Source of the DNA: Sphingomonadales bacterium
GTDB taxonomy: Bacteria; Pseudomonadota; Alphaproteobacteria; Sphingomonadales; Sphingomonadaceae
DNA length: 64,000 nt
Assembly: GCA_027491235.1 (NCBI GenBank)
Contig: JAIXWO010000022.1
Span: forward strand, 558,001 to 622,000
Reading direction: 5' to 3'
Notes under the pieces: model-generated
The model's input: only the letters and a program-made list of their open reading frames with translations
What the model was told of the DNA's origin: nothing
Database searches by the model: none
Shown here: positions 9,315-17,535 of the stretch, piece after piece
How the letters are laid out: every line of letters starts with the position of its first letter
Position numbering within the stretch: the first letter of the stretch is position 1
Program-made: the position numbers and the translations under genes

Positions 9315-10324
9315 ACGATATGACCCCAATCAAGACGACCCCCAAGGACTGGGAAACCGACCAAGAGGTCCGCTGGTGCCCCGGTTGCGGAGACTATGCG
9401 ATCCTGAAGGCGGTGCAGCGCACTATGCCAGAAATTGGCGGGACGCCTGAAAACACGGTTTTCGTCTCCGGCATCGGTTGCTCCTCGCGCTTCCCATATT
9501 ACATGGAAACCTATGGCTTCCACACGATCCACGGCCGTGCGCCGGCGGTGGCGACGGGCGTGAAGCTCGCCAATCCGGACCTCGACGTCTGGGTGATCAG
9601 CGGCGACGGTGATGCACTTTCCATCGGTGGCAACCACACGATGCACATGCTGCGTCGCAATCTCGATTGCCAGTTCCTGCTGTTCAACAATGAGATTTAT
9701 GGCCTGACCAAAGGTCAATACTCACCGACCAGCCGTGAAGGCACGCGCTCGCCCTCGACGCCCTTTGGCTCGGTCGACCACCCCACCAAGCCTTGCGCAT
9801 TTGCGCTGGGGGCCGGTGCCCGCTTTGTCGCCCGCGCGATCGACGTGTCGAAGCAGCTGGTGGATGTTCTGAAGTCAGCCCATGCCCATAAGGGCACAGC
9901 TTTTGTTGAAATTTTCCAGAACTGCATTGTCTACAATGCGGATGTTTTCGCAGGCTTCACCGAAAAGGCGAACAGGGACCATCAGCTGTGGCTTGAAAAT
10001 GGCAAGCCGATGCTGTTCGCAGGGGACACGAAGGGCATTGCCCTTGATGTTGCATCTCTCAGCTTGAAGGTTGTTGAGGTGGTCGACGGCAATTGGGAAG
10101 CGGCAGGCGTGCTCGTTCACGACGTGACCAACCGGACGGTGGCCCATATGCTCGTCGAAATGCCATTCGGTGAGTTCCCGATGGCGCTGGGTGTTCTTTA
10201 TGATGATCCGCGTCCGACGTTCGATTCTGCCGTTTTTGAGCAGAATGCAGCGGTGACGAAGGGCAAGTTGCCCAACCTTCAGAAACTAATCTCGACGGGC
10301 CAGACCTGGACAGTGGACGCCTGA
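9311..10324 (+). CDS. korB: 2-oxoacid:ferredoxin oxidoreductase, beta subunit
   Basis: Beta chain (337 residues) binding thiamine diphosphate and a 4Fe-4S cluster. WCPGCGDYAIL near residue 28 and GIGCSSR carry the cluster cysteines. VISGDGDALSIGGNH is the ThDP/Mg motif, and FNNEIYGLTKGQYSPTS is a conserved substrate-loop stretch. Start ATG at 9311 overlaps the korA stop, so the two are coupled. 2-oxoglutarate is the favoured substrate from family resemblance, but 2-oxoacid specificity cannot be proved here. No ferredoxin or delta-subunit gene lies next to it, so the electron acceptor must be encoded elsewhere. Confidence 0.92.
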   Translation: MNDMTPIKTTPKDWETDQEVRWCPGCGDYAILKAVQRTMPEIGGTPENTVFVSGIGCSSRFPYYMETYGFHTIHGRAPAVATGVKLANPDLDVWVISGDGDALSIGGNHTMHMLRRNLDCQFLLFNNEIYGLTKGQYSPTSREGTRSPSTPFGSVDHPTKPCAFALGAGARFVARAIDVSKQLVDVLKSAHAHKGTAFVEIFQNCIVYNADVFAGFTEKANRDHQLWLENGKPMLFAGDTKGIALDVASLSLKVVEVVDGNWEAAGVLVHDVTNRTVAHMLVEMPFGEFPMALGVLYDDPRPTFDSAVFEQNAAVTKGKLPNLQKLISTGQTWTVDA

Positions 10325-10349
10325 TTGAGACGAGAGGACGGGATTTTGC

Positions 10350-11276
10350 GTGGATAATCTGACGCATAGTCTCGTCGGTGCTGTCCTTGGGCAGGCTGGG
10401 TTGAAGCGCTTGTCAGGCCTTGGTCTGCCGACGCTCATCATTGCGGCGAACATTCCGGATATTGATGCCGGTTGCACGGTCTACGGGATTGAATCGCTCG
10501 CAATGCGGCGCGGTCTGACCCATGGGCCTATTGCTATGCTCGTCCTGCCGATCTTGCTGACCGGCGCGATGGTCGCATGGGATCGCTGGCAGGCGAAGCG
10601 TGGCACGCGTCCCGTCGACCGGTCCGAGGTTAAACCCCTAGCCCTCTTCCTTCTCGCGTTGATTGGTACGCTCAGCCATCCGGCGTTTGACTGGCTCAAC
10701 AACTATGGCATCCGACTGCTCGAACCCTTCTCGCACCAATGGTTCTATGGCGACAGTATCTTCATCATCGATCTGTGGATGTGGATTGGCCTTGGCACGG
10801 CTGTCTGGCTTTCAAGAAAGCGGGAGAAGGCGAAGCAGCCCTCATGGAGGCGACCGGCAAGGGCGGCGATTGCAGCTGTGGCCGTCTATCTGGCCTTCAA
10901 CATCGGGCTGACCTGGCAGATTGAAAGCAAGGCATCCCAAGAACTGGCCGACGCGGGTATGACGAATACCCTCGTCGTCGCCAGCCCGCCGCCGGTGATG
11001 TTCTGGAAGCGGGATGTTTTCTGGCGTGATGCGCAGGTGATGGGCGGCGGACATTATGACCTCTTCAGCGGGCTGACGATGGATCCCAAGCGAACCAAGC
11101 TCGGTATGGATGATCCGCGCATCGCGAAGGCCGAAGCCGAACGTGCTGACGTCGCTGCCTTCCTGTTTTGGTCCCGGATGCCCTTTTTGGTCAAAGAAGA
11201 TGGCGTTTGGCGCATCAGTGATCAGCGCTTCGACAATCCGGTCACAAGGGACAGGTTCACCGTCGAGATCGATTGA
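10350..11276 (+). CDS. Membrane-bound metal-dependent hydrolase (YbcI/YdjM-type)
   Basis: A 308-residue inner-membrane protein that starts at GTG 10350. The conserved N-terminal signature MDNLTHSLVGAVLGQAGL, then ANIPDID and RRGLTHGPIA, carries the His and Asp residues that define this putative metal hydrolase family. Hydrophobic segments lie near residues 62-78, 95-112, 130-150 and 165-185. The C-terminal 110 residues are soluble. No member has a firm substrate that I know of. It is 25 bases downstream of korB and 17 bases upstream of the photolyase, so it may share transcription with both. Confidence 0.8.
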   Translation: MDNLTHSLVGAVLGQAGLKRLSGLGLPTLIIAANIPDIDAGCTVYGIESLAMRRGLTHGPIAMLVLPILLTGAMVAWDRWQAKRGTRPVDRSEVKPLALFLLALIGTLSHPAFDWLNNYGIRLLEPFSHQWFYGDSIFIIDLWMWIGLGTAVWLSRKREKAKQPSWRRPARAAIAAVAVYLAFNIGLTWQIESKASQELADAGMTNTLVVASPPPVMFWKRDVFWRDAQVMGGGHYDLFSGLTMDPKRTKLGMDDPRIAKAEAERADVAAFLFWSRMPFLVKEDGVWRISDQRFDNPVTRDRFTVEID

Positions 11277-11293
11277 TCTAGGGGACTTTTCTT

Positions 11294-12682
11294 ATGAGCA
11301 GTCCCTCTATTCTCTGGTTCCGTCAGGACCTTCGTTTGCATGATCAGGCGGCCCTTGTCGCAGCTGCAGGTGAGGGGGCTTTTGTCCCCATCTATATCCT
11401 CGACGATGACACGCCCGGTGATCGCCTTATGGGTGGCGCACAACGCTGGTGGCTGCATCATTCGCTGGAACGGCTAAAGGCGGCTCTGCCAAATCTCGTC
11501 CTACGGCGCGGAAACAGCATGGCTGAGCTTGCCAAGCTAGCGGCAGAGCTGGGCACAACCCGCATTCATGCCATTCGCCATTATGAACCTTGGTGGCGCG
11601 AGGCAGAGAGCGAATTGGCGACAGAGTTTGACCTTGTTCTGCACGGTGGCAATCACCTTGCTCTGCCCGAGACGATCCTGACCGGAGGTGGAACGCGCTA
11701 CAAGGTGTTCACACCCTGGTGGCGGGCTCTGTTGGAAAAGATGCCGCCAGCAAAGCCACTGCCCACACCCGATCTATCGGGGGCTGTTACGGGGATTGCG
11801 TCGGACACGCTCGAGGACTGGCAGTTGCTTCCAACCAAGCCGGACTGGTCAACTGGCTTCAGCGATTGGACGCCGGGAGAAGAGGGCGCACGCCTGGCCC
11901 TTAAGGCCTTCCTCCCTAAACTGCGCGGTTATGATACCGACCGAAATCTTCCATCGGCACAAGGCGTGTCACGCCTTTCCCCACATCTGCATTTCGGGGA
12001 GATCAGCCCCGCGACCGTTTGGCACTTTGCCGCTCGGGAGGCAGGCAAAGAGGCGGAGCCCTTCCTCCGCGAAATTGGTTGGCGGGATTACGCGACCAAC
12101 TTGATCGACCAGTTCCCTGATTATCCGCAGCGCAATGGCAAGGTGGCATATGACAGCTTTCCTTGGCGCAGTGGGCCTGACGCCGACCGGGATTTTGTGG
12201 CCTGGACAAAGGGACGGACCGGCTACCCCATTGTCGATGCGGGTATGCGGGAACTTTGGGCGTCGGGCTTCATGCACAACCGCGTGCGGATGATCGCAGC
12301 GTCCTTCCTCATCAAGCATCTGCTCATCGATTGGCGGCGGGGGGAGCGCTGGTTCTGGGACACGCTGCTCGATGCGGACTACGGCGCCAACGGCTCCAAC
12401 TGGCAGTGGGTGGCTGGAACGGGCGTTGATGCGCCGATGTTCTCTAGGATTATGGCGCCATTATCTCAGTCCGAAAAATTCGATGCGGGGGCGTATGTTC
12501 GCAAATGGGTGCCGGAACTCGCTGATCTGCGCGATCCCTACATTCATGATCCAGATGAATTTGGTGTGAGGCCGCGGGTCTATCCGGCGAAGATCATCGG
12601 CCACCGCGCTGCACGGGAGCGCGCTTTGGAGGCGATGCAGTTAACGCGGGCAGAGGGGTCTCGTTCCAACGACGAAGGATAA
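11294..12682 (+). CDS. phrB: Deoxyribodipyrimidine photolyase
   Basis: Light-driven repair of cyclobutane pyrimidine dimers. The 462-residue length is typical of class I photolyases. The N-terminal alpha/beta antenna domain begins SPSILWFRQDLRLHDQAAL. The FAD-binding helical domain has LSPHLHFGEISP, EIGWRDYATNL, the GYPIVDAGMRELWASGFMHNR stretch with conserved Trp and Asn, and NGSNWQWVAGTGVDAP. Start ATG 11294 follows TAGGGGAC. Cryptochrome function cannot be ruled out by eye, but the WQWVAGTG stretch fits repair enzymes. It follows the membrane hydrolase by 17 bases. Confidence 0.95.
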   Translation: MSSPSILWFRQDLRLHDQAALVAAAGEGAFVPIYILDDDTPGDRLMGGAQRWWLHHSLERLKAALPNLVLRRGNSMAELAKLAAELGTTRIHAIRHYEPWWREAESELATEFDLVLHGGNHLALPETILTGGGTRYKVFTPWWRALLEKMPPAKPLPTPDLSGAVTGIASDTLEDWQLLPTKPDWSTGFSDWTPGEEGARLALKAFLPKLRGYDTDRNLPSAQGVSRLSPHLHFGEISPATVWHFAAREAGKEAEPFLREIGWRDYATNLIDQFPDYPQRNGKVAYDSFPWRSGPDADRDFVAWTKGRTGYPIVDAGMRELWASGFMHNRVRMIAASFLIKHLLIDWRRGERWFWDTLLDADYGANGSNWQWVAGTGVDAPMFSRIMAPLSQSEKFDAGAYVRKWVPELADLRDPYIHDPDEFGVRPRVYPAKIIGHRAARERALEAMQLTRAEGSRSNDEG

Positions 12683-12768
12683 AATTTGGCTTGGCGATGG
12701 CGCACTTTGTCGTAACATCGGCATCTAAGGCGTCTCAAAGCCAGAAAATGAAGCAGGGGAGAGTGGAC

Positions 12769-13959
12769 ATGCGGAAATTGGTCTTGGGCGGCGTTGCCGC
12801 GCTCGTGGTGGCAGGAGGAGCCCTTTGGGCCACAGCAGACCGCGACACGCGCAACTTGATTGCCCATTTGCCCACCAACCGCGACGTGCTTTTCTGGTCA
12901 GAGCCGCAACGCGATGCTGCTTTCCGCGCACTAGATGCACTCCCCATATTGGCCAAGGCATCAACGGTGTCCGCAGGCGGTCCGGTCAAAGCCCTGCCAC
13001 AGGGGAAAGAGCTCAACATCAATTTTGATCTGGCGCGCTACATGAAGGATCAGCGCACGGCCGCTCTGGTGATCATCCAAGACGGAAAACTTCGCGGCGA
13101 ATATTATGGCCTCGATTTCACCAAAGAGGGTAAGTGGACGAGCTTTTCCGTCGCTAAATCGCTGACATCCACTCTGGTCGGTGCTGCGCTTAAGGATGGC
13201 GCCATAAAGAGCCTCGAAGACATGGTGACCGTCTATATCCCGGATCTGAAGGGGTCTGCTTATGAGGATGTGACGGTACGCCAGCTCCTTACGATGACGT
13301 CCGGCGTCCGCTGGAATGAGGATTATCAGGATCCAAAGTCAGACGTTGCGCTGTTCAATGAACACACACCAACGCCGGGTATGGATGCGACCGTTAGCTA
13401 TATGCGCACCTTGCCGCGCGAAGCACCTGCCGGCAGCAAATGGGTTTACAAAACGGGCGAAACCAATCTGATCGGCGTGCTGGTCTCCAGTGCGACCAAG
13501 AAGCCCTTGGCCCAGTATCTCAGTGAGAAAGTCTGGAAGCCTTATGGCATGGAACGCGACGCAACTTGGTTGTTGGGCTCGACGGGACATGAAATCTCAG
13601 GCTGCTGCTTCCAGGCAGCCACGCGGGACATGGCCCGGTTCGGCATGTTCATTCTGGATAATGGGCGTGTCGGTGGAAAGCCCGTTTTGCCAGAGGGTTG
13701 GCTGGCTCAGGCAGCCGTCAAGCAGGCGGACATTGGCGCGCCGGGTCGAGGCTATGGGTTCCAATGGTGGACCTATGACGATGGCAGCTTTGCGGCGCAG
13801 GGCATCTTTGGGCAGGGGATCTTTATAGACCCCAAGCGTCGTCTTGTGATCGCCAGCAATGGCAATTGGCCCAAGGCGACGGACGACGCACTAGAGGCGG
13901 AACGCGACAAGCTTTATCGTGCAGCTCAGGCGGCTGTGGATGCAGAGGCTCAGCCGTAA
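12769..13959 (+). CDS. Beta-lactamase-fold serine hydrolase, membrane-anchored or exported
   Basis: A 396-residue member of the class C beta-lactamase/esterase family. The catalytic S127-x-x-K130 lies in SFSVAKSLTS. A tyrosine motif is expected near WVYKTGETN, and the C-terminal motif near YGFQWW. A hydrophobic N-terminus (MRKLVLGGVAALVVAGGALW) suggests export or an anchor. The ATG at 12769 has AGGGGAGAG upstream; an ATG at 12691 would add 26 residues before the signal-like segment and is disfavoured. Members include esterases, D-aminopeptidases and 6-aminohexanoate hydrolases, so the substrate is open. Its last 10 bases overlap the convergent PilZ gene. Confidence 0.85.
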   Translation: MRKLVLGGVAALVVAGGALWATADRDTRNLIAHLPTNRDVLFWSEPQRDAAFRALDALPILAKASTVSAGGPVKALPQGKELNINFDLARYMKDQRTAALVIIQDGKLRGEYYGLDFTKEGKWTSFSVAKSLTSTLVGAALKDGAIKSLEDMVTVYIPDLKGSAYEDVTVRQLLTMTSGVRWNEDYQDPKSDVALFNEHTPTPGMDATVSYMRTLPREAPAGSKWVYKTGETNLIGVLVSSATKKPLAQYLSEKVWKPYGMERDATWLLGSTGHEISGCCFQAATRDMARFGMFILDNGRVGGKPVLPEGWLAQAAVKQADIGAPGRGYGFQWWTYDDGSFAAQGIFGQGIFIDPKRRLVIASNGNWPKATDDALEAERDKLYRAAQAAVDAEAQP

Positions 13960-14285
13960 CGGGTAAAGAGGTTGTCGAGCACGGCTTGGCTCAGGAGGTT
14001 TGCAAAGGCGCAGCCAACGCGAGCACCGTCGTTCCAAGCCACTTCTGCCTGAAGACCTGATAGGCCAGGCAGGGTGATCCAGCACAACGCCCCCGGACGC
14101 ATGCCCGTGACGGCTTCGCAGGAAAAGCCGGCAATTGACAGGTCCGTTACGATTACCTGAAAACCTTGCGCGCCGGAAGGACGCAGCGTTGCTGGCAGTT
14201 TCAGCGTAACGCGAGGGGCGCAGCGGTCTTCCTGCGCCGCGCGTGCATAGGGATCATGAAGGGCACCGGAATACGTCGTAGTCAT
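13950..14285 (-). CDS. PilZ-domain protein
   Basis: A single-domain protein of 111 residues. The c-di-GMP signature is present: RCAPRVTL near residue 21 gives the RxxxR element, and DLSIAGFSCE supplies D-x-S-x-x-G. VGCAFANL near the C-terminus matches the end of the domain. It could bind c-di-GMP and act on motility or envelope traits through a partner, but no partner is nearby. It overlaps the serine hydrolase by 10 bases tail to tail. The 65-base gap upstream separates it from the next minus-strand gene (SDR), so it may have its own promoter. Confidence 0.85.
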   Translation of the reverse strand: MTTTYSGALHDPYARAAQEDRCAPRVTLKLPATLRPSGAQGFQVIVTDLSIAGFSCEAVTGMRPGALCWITLPGLSGLQAEVAWNDGARVGCAFANLLSQAVLDNLFTRYG

Positions 14286-14350
14286 CGCCCAAGTCCTTTC
14301 TTGAACGTTTCAAAACGACGGTAACTTGCGCTATTTTGGTTTTTATAAGG

Positions 14351-15070
14351 TTAAGCTGATTGGTTAACGCGTTCGCGATGGACCGAGTCAAAGCCGCTGG
14401 CGACAAGACGCGCTATTGCCTGCCCGACAGCAGCCGGTGGCTGTATCGTGGCGGGGTCCTCACCCGGATAGGCTTTCTCCCGCATCTTCGTAGCGGTGGC
14501 ACCGGGATCAATGATGGCGACCTTGATGCGCCCGACATTACGGTTCTCTTCGGCATAGGCCGACAGCATCACTTCAAACGCTGCCTTTGACGCGCCATAG
14601 ACGCCCCAAAATGCGCGGGGACGGGCGGCAACGCTGGATGTGACGCCAATCAACTGAGGCGCCTCGCTCTTGCGTAACAGGGCATCGAACGCAGCGAGCA
14701 TCGCCTGCTGCGCGCTGACGTTCAACGTGAAGACCTCCGCAAACTCTCGGGCATCCGCATGCTGAAGCGGGGTGAGGGTGCCGAGCATTGCGGCATTGAG
14801 GACAAGCGTATCGAGCTTGCCCCAGCGCGTCTTCACGGCTTCTGCCAGCCGCCCGATGGCGTCCGCATCCTTGAGGTCCAGCGGGGCGATGGTCGCGCTG
14901 CCACCGGCATTGTGGATGCGATCTTCGACCGCTTCCAGGCTATCGACCGTCCGTGCGGTCAGGATGACGTGTGCGCCTGCGTCTGCCAGTGCTTCGGCAG
15001 TTGCGGCCCCAATGCCCCGACTTGCTCCAGTAACAAGGGCGATCCGGCCCTGAAGCGGCTTTTTTGTCAT
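14351..15070 (-). CDS. SDR-family oxidoreductase
   Basis: A classical short-chain dehydrogenase of 239 residues. The NAD(P)-binding motif is VTGASRGIGAAT near residue 14, LNAAM is the NNAG-equivalent, the catalytic Ser lies in GVTSSVA, and Y-x-x-x-K is YGASKAA. R37 region ILTARTVDS hints at NADP preference. The substrate is unknown. It overlaps the end of purF by 4 bases, so it is translated from the purF mRNA. That coupling says little about function. Confidence 0.85.
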   Translation of the reverse strand: MTKKPLQGRIALVTGASRGIGAATAEALADAGAHVILTARTVDSLEAVEDRIHNAGGSATIAPLDLKDADAIGRLAEAVKTRWGKLDTLVLNAAMLGTLTPLQHADAREFAEVFTLNVSAQQAMLAAFDALLRKSEAPQLIGVTSSVAARPRAFWGVYGASKAAFEVMLSAYAEENRNVGRIKVAIIDPGATATKMREKAYPGEDPATIQPPAAVGQAIARLVASGFDSVHRERVNQSA

Positions 15071-16524
15071 ACCACCCGCTCGGCAAGCAGGCTGAGTTGG
15101 TTGAGCGGCTCCATCTCATCCTGATCCGTCAGGCGGGTCGGATAATGGCCCGTGAAGCACGCGTCACAATATTGCGGACGGATATCGTTGCGACGCACCT
15201 CGCCGACGGCCTTGTAAAGCCCGTCGATGGAGATGAAGGACAGGCTGTCTGCCTGAATGAAGTTCCGCATGCCTTCCACGTCATGGTTTGCCGCAAGCAG
15301 CTTGGCCCGTTCCGGTGTGTCGACCCCATAAAAGCAGCTGTGGCGCGTGGGTGGGCTGGCGATGCGCATATGCACTTCCTTTGCCCCCGCGTCGCGCATC
15401 ATCTGAACGATTTTGAGGCTGGTTGTACCGCGCACAATGCTGTCGTCGATCAAGACGATCCGCTTGCCTTCGATGAGGGCACGGTTGGCATTGTGCTTCA
15501 GCTTCACGCCCAGATGGCGGATGTTGTCCGACGGCTGAATGAACGTGCGGCCGACATAATGGGAACGGATGATGCCGAGCTCAAATGGAATACCCGATTG
15601 CTGGGCATAGCCGATGGCCGCAGGGGTGCCACTGTCTGGCACGGGAACGACCAGATCAACATCCACAGGGTCTTCCTCGGCCAATTGAGCGCCAATCGCT
15701 TTGCGGACCGAATAGATGCTGGACCCACCGGTGATCGAGTCCGGGCGCGCAAAATAGATGTGCTCAAAAATGCACGGGCGCGGATAAGTGGCGGGGAAGG
15801 GGCTTATCGAGCGGAGGCCATCTTCGGTGACGATGACGATTTCGCCCGGCTCCACATCACGCACATAGTCTGCGCCAACGATGTCGAGGGCGACGGTTTC
15901 CGACGCGAAGACATAGCCATCAGCCAGCTTGCCCATAACGAGCGGGCGGATGCCAAGGGGGTCGCGGCAGGCAATCATGCCTTCGGGGGTCATGCAGATC
16001 AAGGCATAGGCGCCTTCGACCTGCTGGAGCGCGTCGATGAACTTGTCCAGCAGGGTGCGGAATGTGCTCGTTGCGACGAGGTGGATGATGACTTCTGTGT
16101 CGCTTGTGGACTGGAATATGGCGCCTTTGCGGACCAATTCCTTCTTCACCGTCATCGCATTGGAGATATTGCCATTGTGCGCCACGGCAAAGCCGCCCGA
16201 TGCCAGATCGGCAAAAAGGGGCTGCACATTGCGCATCGAGGTTTCGCCGGTGGTCGAATAGCGGACATGGCCGCAGGCGACATGGCCGGGCAAGCCACGG
16301 ATGATTTCATCACGGTCAAAATTGCCGGCAACATGGCCCATGGCACGATGCGAATGGAAATGCGTTCCATCCCAACTCGTGATTCCCGCCGCTTCCTGGC
16401 CACGGTGCTGCAGCGCATGGAGCCCTAGGGCGACGATGGCAGAGGCCGGATCTGCGCCCCACACCCCGAAAATACCGCACTCTTCGCGCAGCTTGTCATC
16501 ATCAAATGGATTGGTGGAGAGCAT
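15067..16524 (-). CDS. purF: Amidophosphoribosyltransferase
   Basis: First committed enzyme of purine synthesis, making phosphoribosylamine from PRPP and glutamine. The 485-residue product starts with a 15-residue propeptide (MLSTNPFDDDKLREE), then CGIFGVWG, where Cys16 becomes the N-terminal nucleophile after processing. The glutaminase domain continues with RGQEAAGI and GHVRYSTTG. The phosphoribosyltransferase domain has the PRPP loop VLIDDSIVRGTTS near residue 355. The region after the catalytic domains has cysteines that suit an Fe-S type enzyme. It is divergent from hisI across 122 bases. Confidence 0.96.
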   Translation of the reverse strand: MLSTNPFDDDKLREECGIFGVWGADPASAIVALGLHALQHRGQEAAGITSWDGTHFHSHRAMGHVAGNFDRDEIIRGLPGHVACGHVRYSTTGETSMRNVQPLFADLASGGFAVAHNGNISNAMTVKKELVRKGAIFQSTSDTEVIIHLVATSTFRTLLDKFIDALQQVEGAYALICMTPEGMIACRDPLGIRPLVMGKLADGYVFASETVALDIVGADYVRDVEPGEIVIVTEDGLRSISPFPATYPRPCIFEHIYFARPDSITGGSSIYSVRKAIGAQLAEEDPVDVDLVVPVPDSGTPAAIGYAQQSGIPFELGIIRSHYVGRTFIQPSDNIRHLGVKLKHNANRALIEGKRIVLIDDSIVRGTTSLKIVQMMRDAGAKEVHMRIASPPTRHSCFYGVDTPERAKLLAANHDVEGMRNFIQADSLSFISIDGLYKAVGEVRRNDIRPQYCDACFTGHYPTRLTDQDEMEPLNQLSLLAERVV

Positions 16525-16646
16525 TATGAATCGCCCGAAATTGCGCCCGACAAGGGCGGCATATAGGCTTCGCTCTTAGAAATGGAAGGCGCAATGGGAG
16601 GCAATCCACAAGACAAGCGCACAGACATCCGCTATGGCGCAAGATT

Positions 16647-16997
16647 ATGACGGATGAGAGAAACTTTGGCCCCCGCTTTGATGAGAAGGGCCTTTTGACC
16701 GCGGTCTGCACCGACGCAACAACCGGCGAGCTCCTGATGCTTGCCCATATGAATGCGGAAGCGCTTGACCTGACCCTTGCGACGAAGAAGGCAACCTTCT
16801 GGTCACGCAGCCGGCAGGCGCTTTGGGTGAAGGGGGAGATCAGCGGAAATATGCTTCATCTGGTAGAAGCCCGGGTTGACTGCGACCAGGATGCCGTTTG
16901 GCTCAAATGTCGTGCAGAGGGTCCTGCCTGCCACACGGGTGCGCGGAGCTGCTTTTATCGGGTGATCGAAGATGGACATCTCAGTCCTGTCGACTGA
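16647..16997 (+). CDS. hisI: Phosphoribosyl-AMP cyclohydrolase
   Basis: Third step of histidine synthesis, opening the adenine ring of phosphoribosyl-AMP. A stand-alone 116-residue enzyme without the HisE domain. The conserved stretches [26 protein letters not shown], and the Zn/Mg site [12 protein letters not shown] followed by [13 protein letters not shown], with its three-cysteine pattern, are all intact. Start ATG 16647 gives a standard N-terminus, though the ribosome site is weak. No other his genes are adjacent, which is common in alphaproteobacteria. Confidence 0.95.
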   Translation: MTDERNFGPRFDEKGLLTAVCTDATTGELLMLAHMNAEALDLTLATKKATFWSRSRQALWVKGEISGNMLHLVEARVDCDQDAVWLKCRAEGPACHTGARSCFYRVIEDGHLSPVD

Positions 16998-17041
16998 CTT
17001 TGTGGCTTGGAAAGTGCTGTCACAGCGTTGAAACAGCCCTG

Positions 17042-17070
17042 TTGACCTTTACGTATACGTAAAGTAGAAA
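17042..17070 (+). promoter_or_regulatory. MerR-type promoter with palindromic operator in the spacer
   Basis: TTGACC at 17042-17047 and TAGAAA at 17065-17070 are spaced by 17 bases. That spacer is filled by the perfect 18-bp palindrome CTTTACGTATACGTAAAG (17047-17064). MerR proteins bind such dyads between -35 and -10, so this is probably the operator of the MerR gene that starts at 17077. The predicted start of transcription falls at or next to the ATG, and no Shine-Dalgarno sequence is visible, which suggests a leaderless message. Confidence 0.7.
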
Positions 17071-17076
17071 TCCTTT

Positions 17077-17490
17077 ATGTCGAGTGCCACCGTTGATATC
17101 GCCGATCCGCGCGACCGTCATCAATATTCTATCTCAGACCTGTCTGATGAGTTTGACGTGACGCCACGGGCGTTGCGCTTCTACGAAGATGAAGGGCTGA
17201 TTTCTCCGATCCGTCGGGGCCTGACCCGGGTGTACACGAAGCGGGATCGGGCGCGCTTGGCCTGGATTTTGCGCGCGAAGCGGGTTGGCTTTAGCCTCTC
17301 TGAAATCCGCGAGATGATCGACCTTTACGACATTGGAGATGGCCGCCATCAACAGCGTCAGGTGACGTTGGAGAAGTGCCAATCGCGGATCGATCTGCTA
17401 AAGCGGCAGCGCTTGGATATTGACGCGCACATCGATGAGCTCTCGCGCTTTATCGACGTCGTGAAAAAGGCCGATCCCGCGCTCGGCTGA
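17077..17490 (+). CDS. MerR-family transcriptional regulator
   Basis: A 137-residue regulator. The winged helix-turn-helix is at residues 17-85 ([25 protein letters not shown], written here in part, then [11 protein letters not shown]). A dimerising coiled coil of about 50 residues follows, rich in Lys, Arg, Gln and Asp. There is no metal-binding cysteine pair, so it resembles the LiuR-like and short effector-free MerR proteins that control branched-chain or fatty acyl-CoA degradation. An acyl-CoA dehydrogenase gene begins 45 bases downstream, supporting that role. Autoregulation is likely from the palindrome in its promoter. The effector is unknown. Confidence 0.88.
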   Translation: MSSATVDIADPRDRHQYSISDLSDEFDVTPRALRFYEDEGLISPIRRGLTRVYTKRDRARLAWILRAKRVGFSLSEIREMIDLYDIGDGRHQQRQVTLEKCQSRIDLLKRQRLDIDAHIDELSRFIDVVKKADPALG

Positions 17491-17535
17491 TAGAACTATG
17501 TTCGTTGACTGTAGTCCGTTTTCGGAGACCCGATA

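Noticed and set aside
15064-16428. 454-codon plus-strand frame opposite purF
   Set aside because: No recognisable motif; purF on the other strand is complete with all active-site residues.
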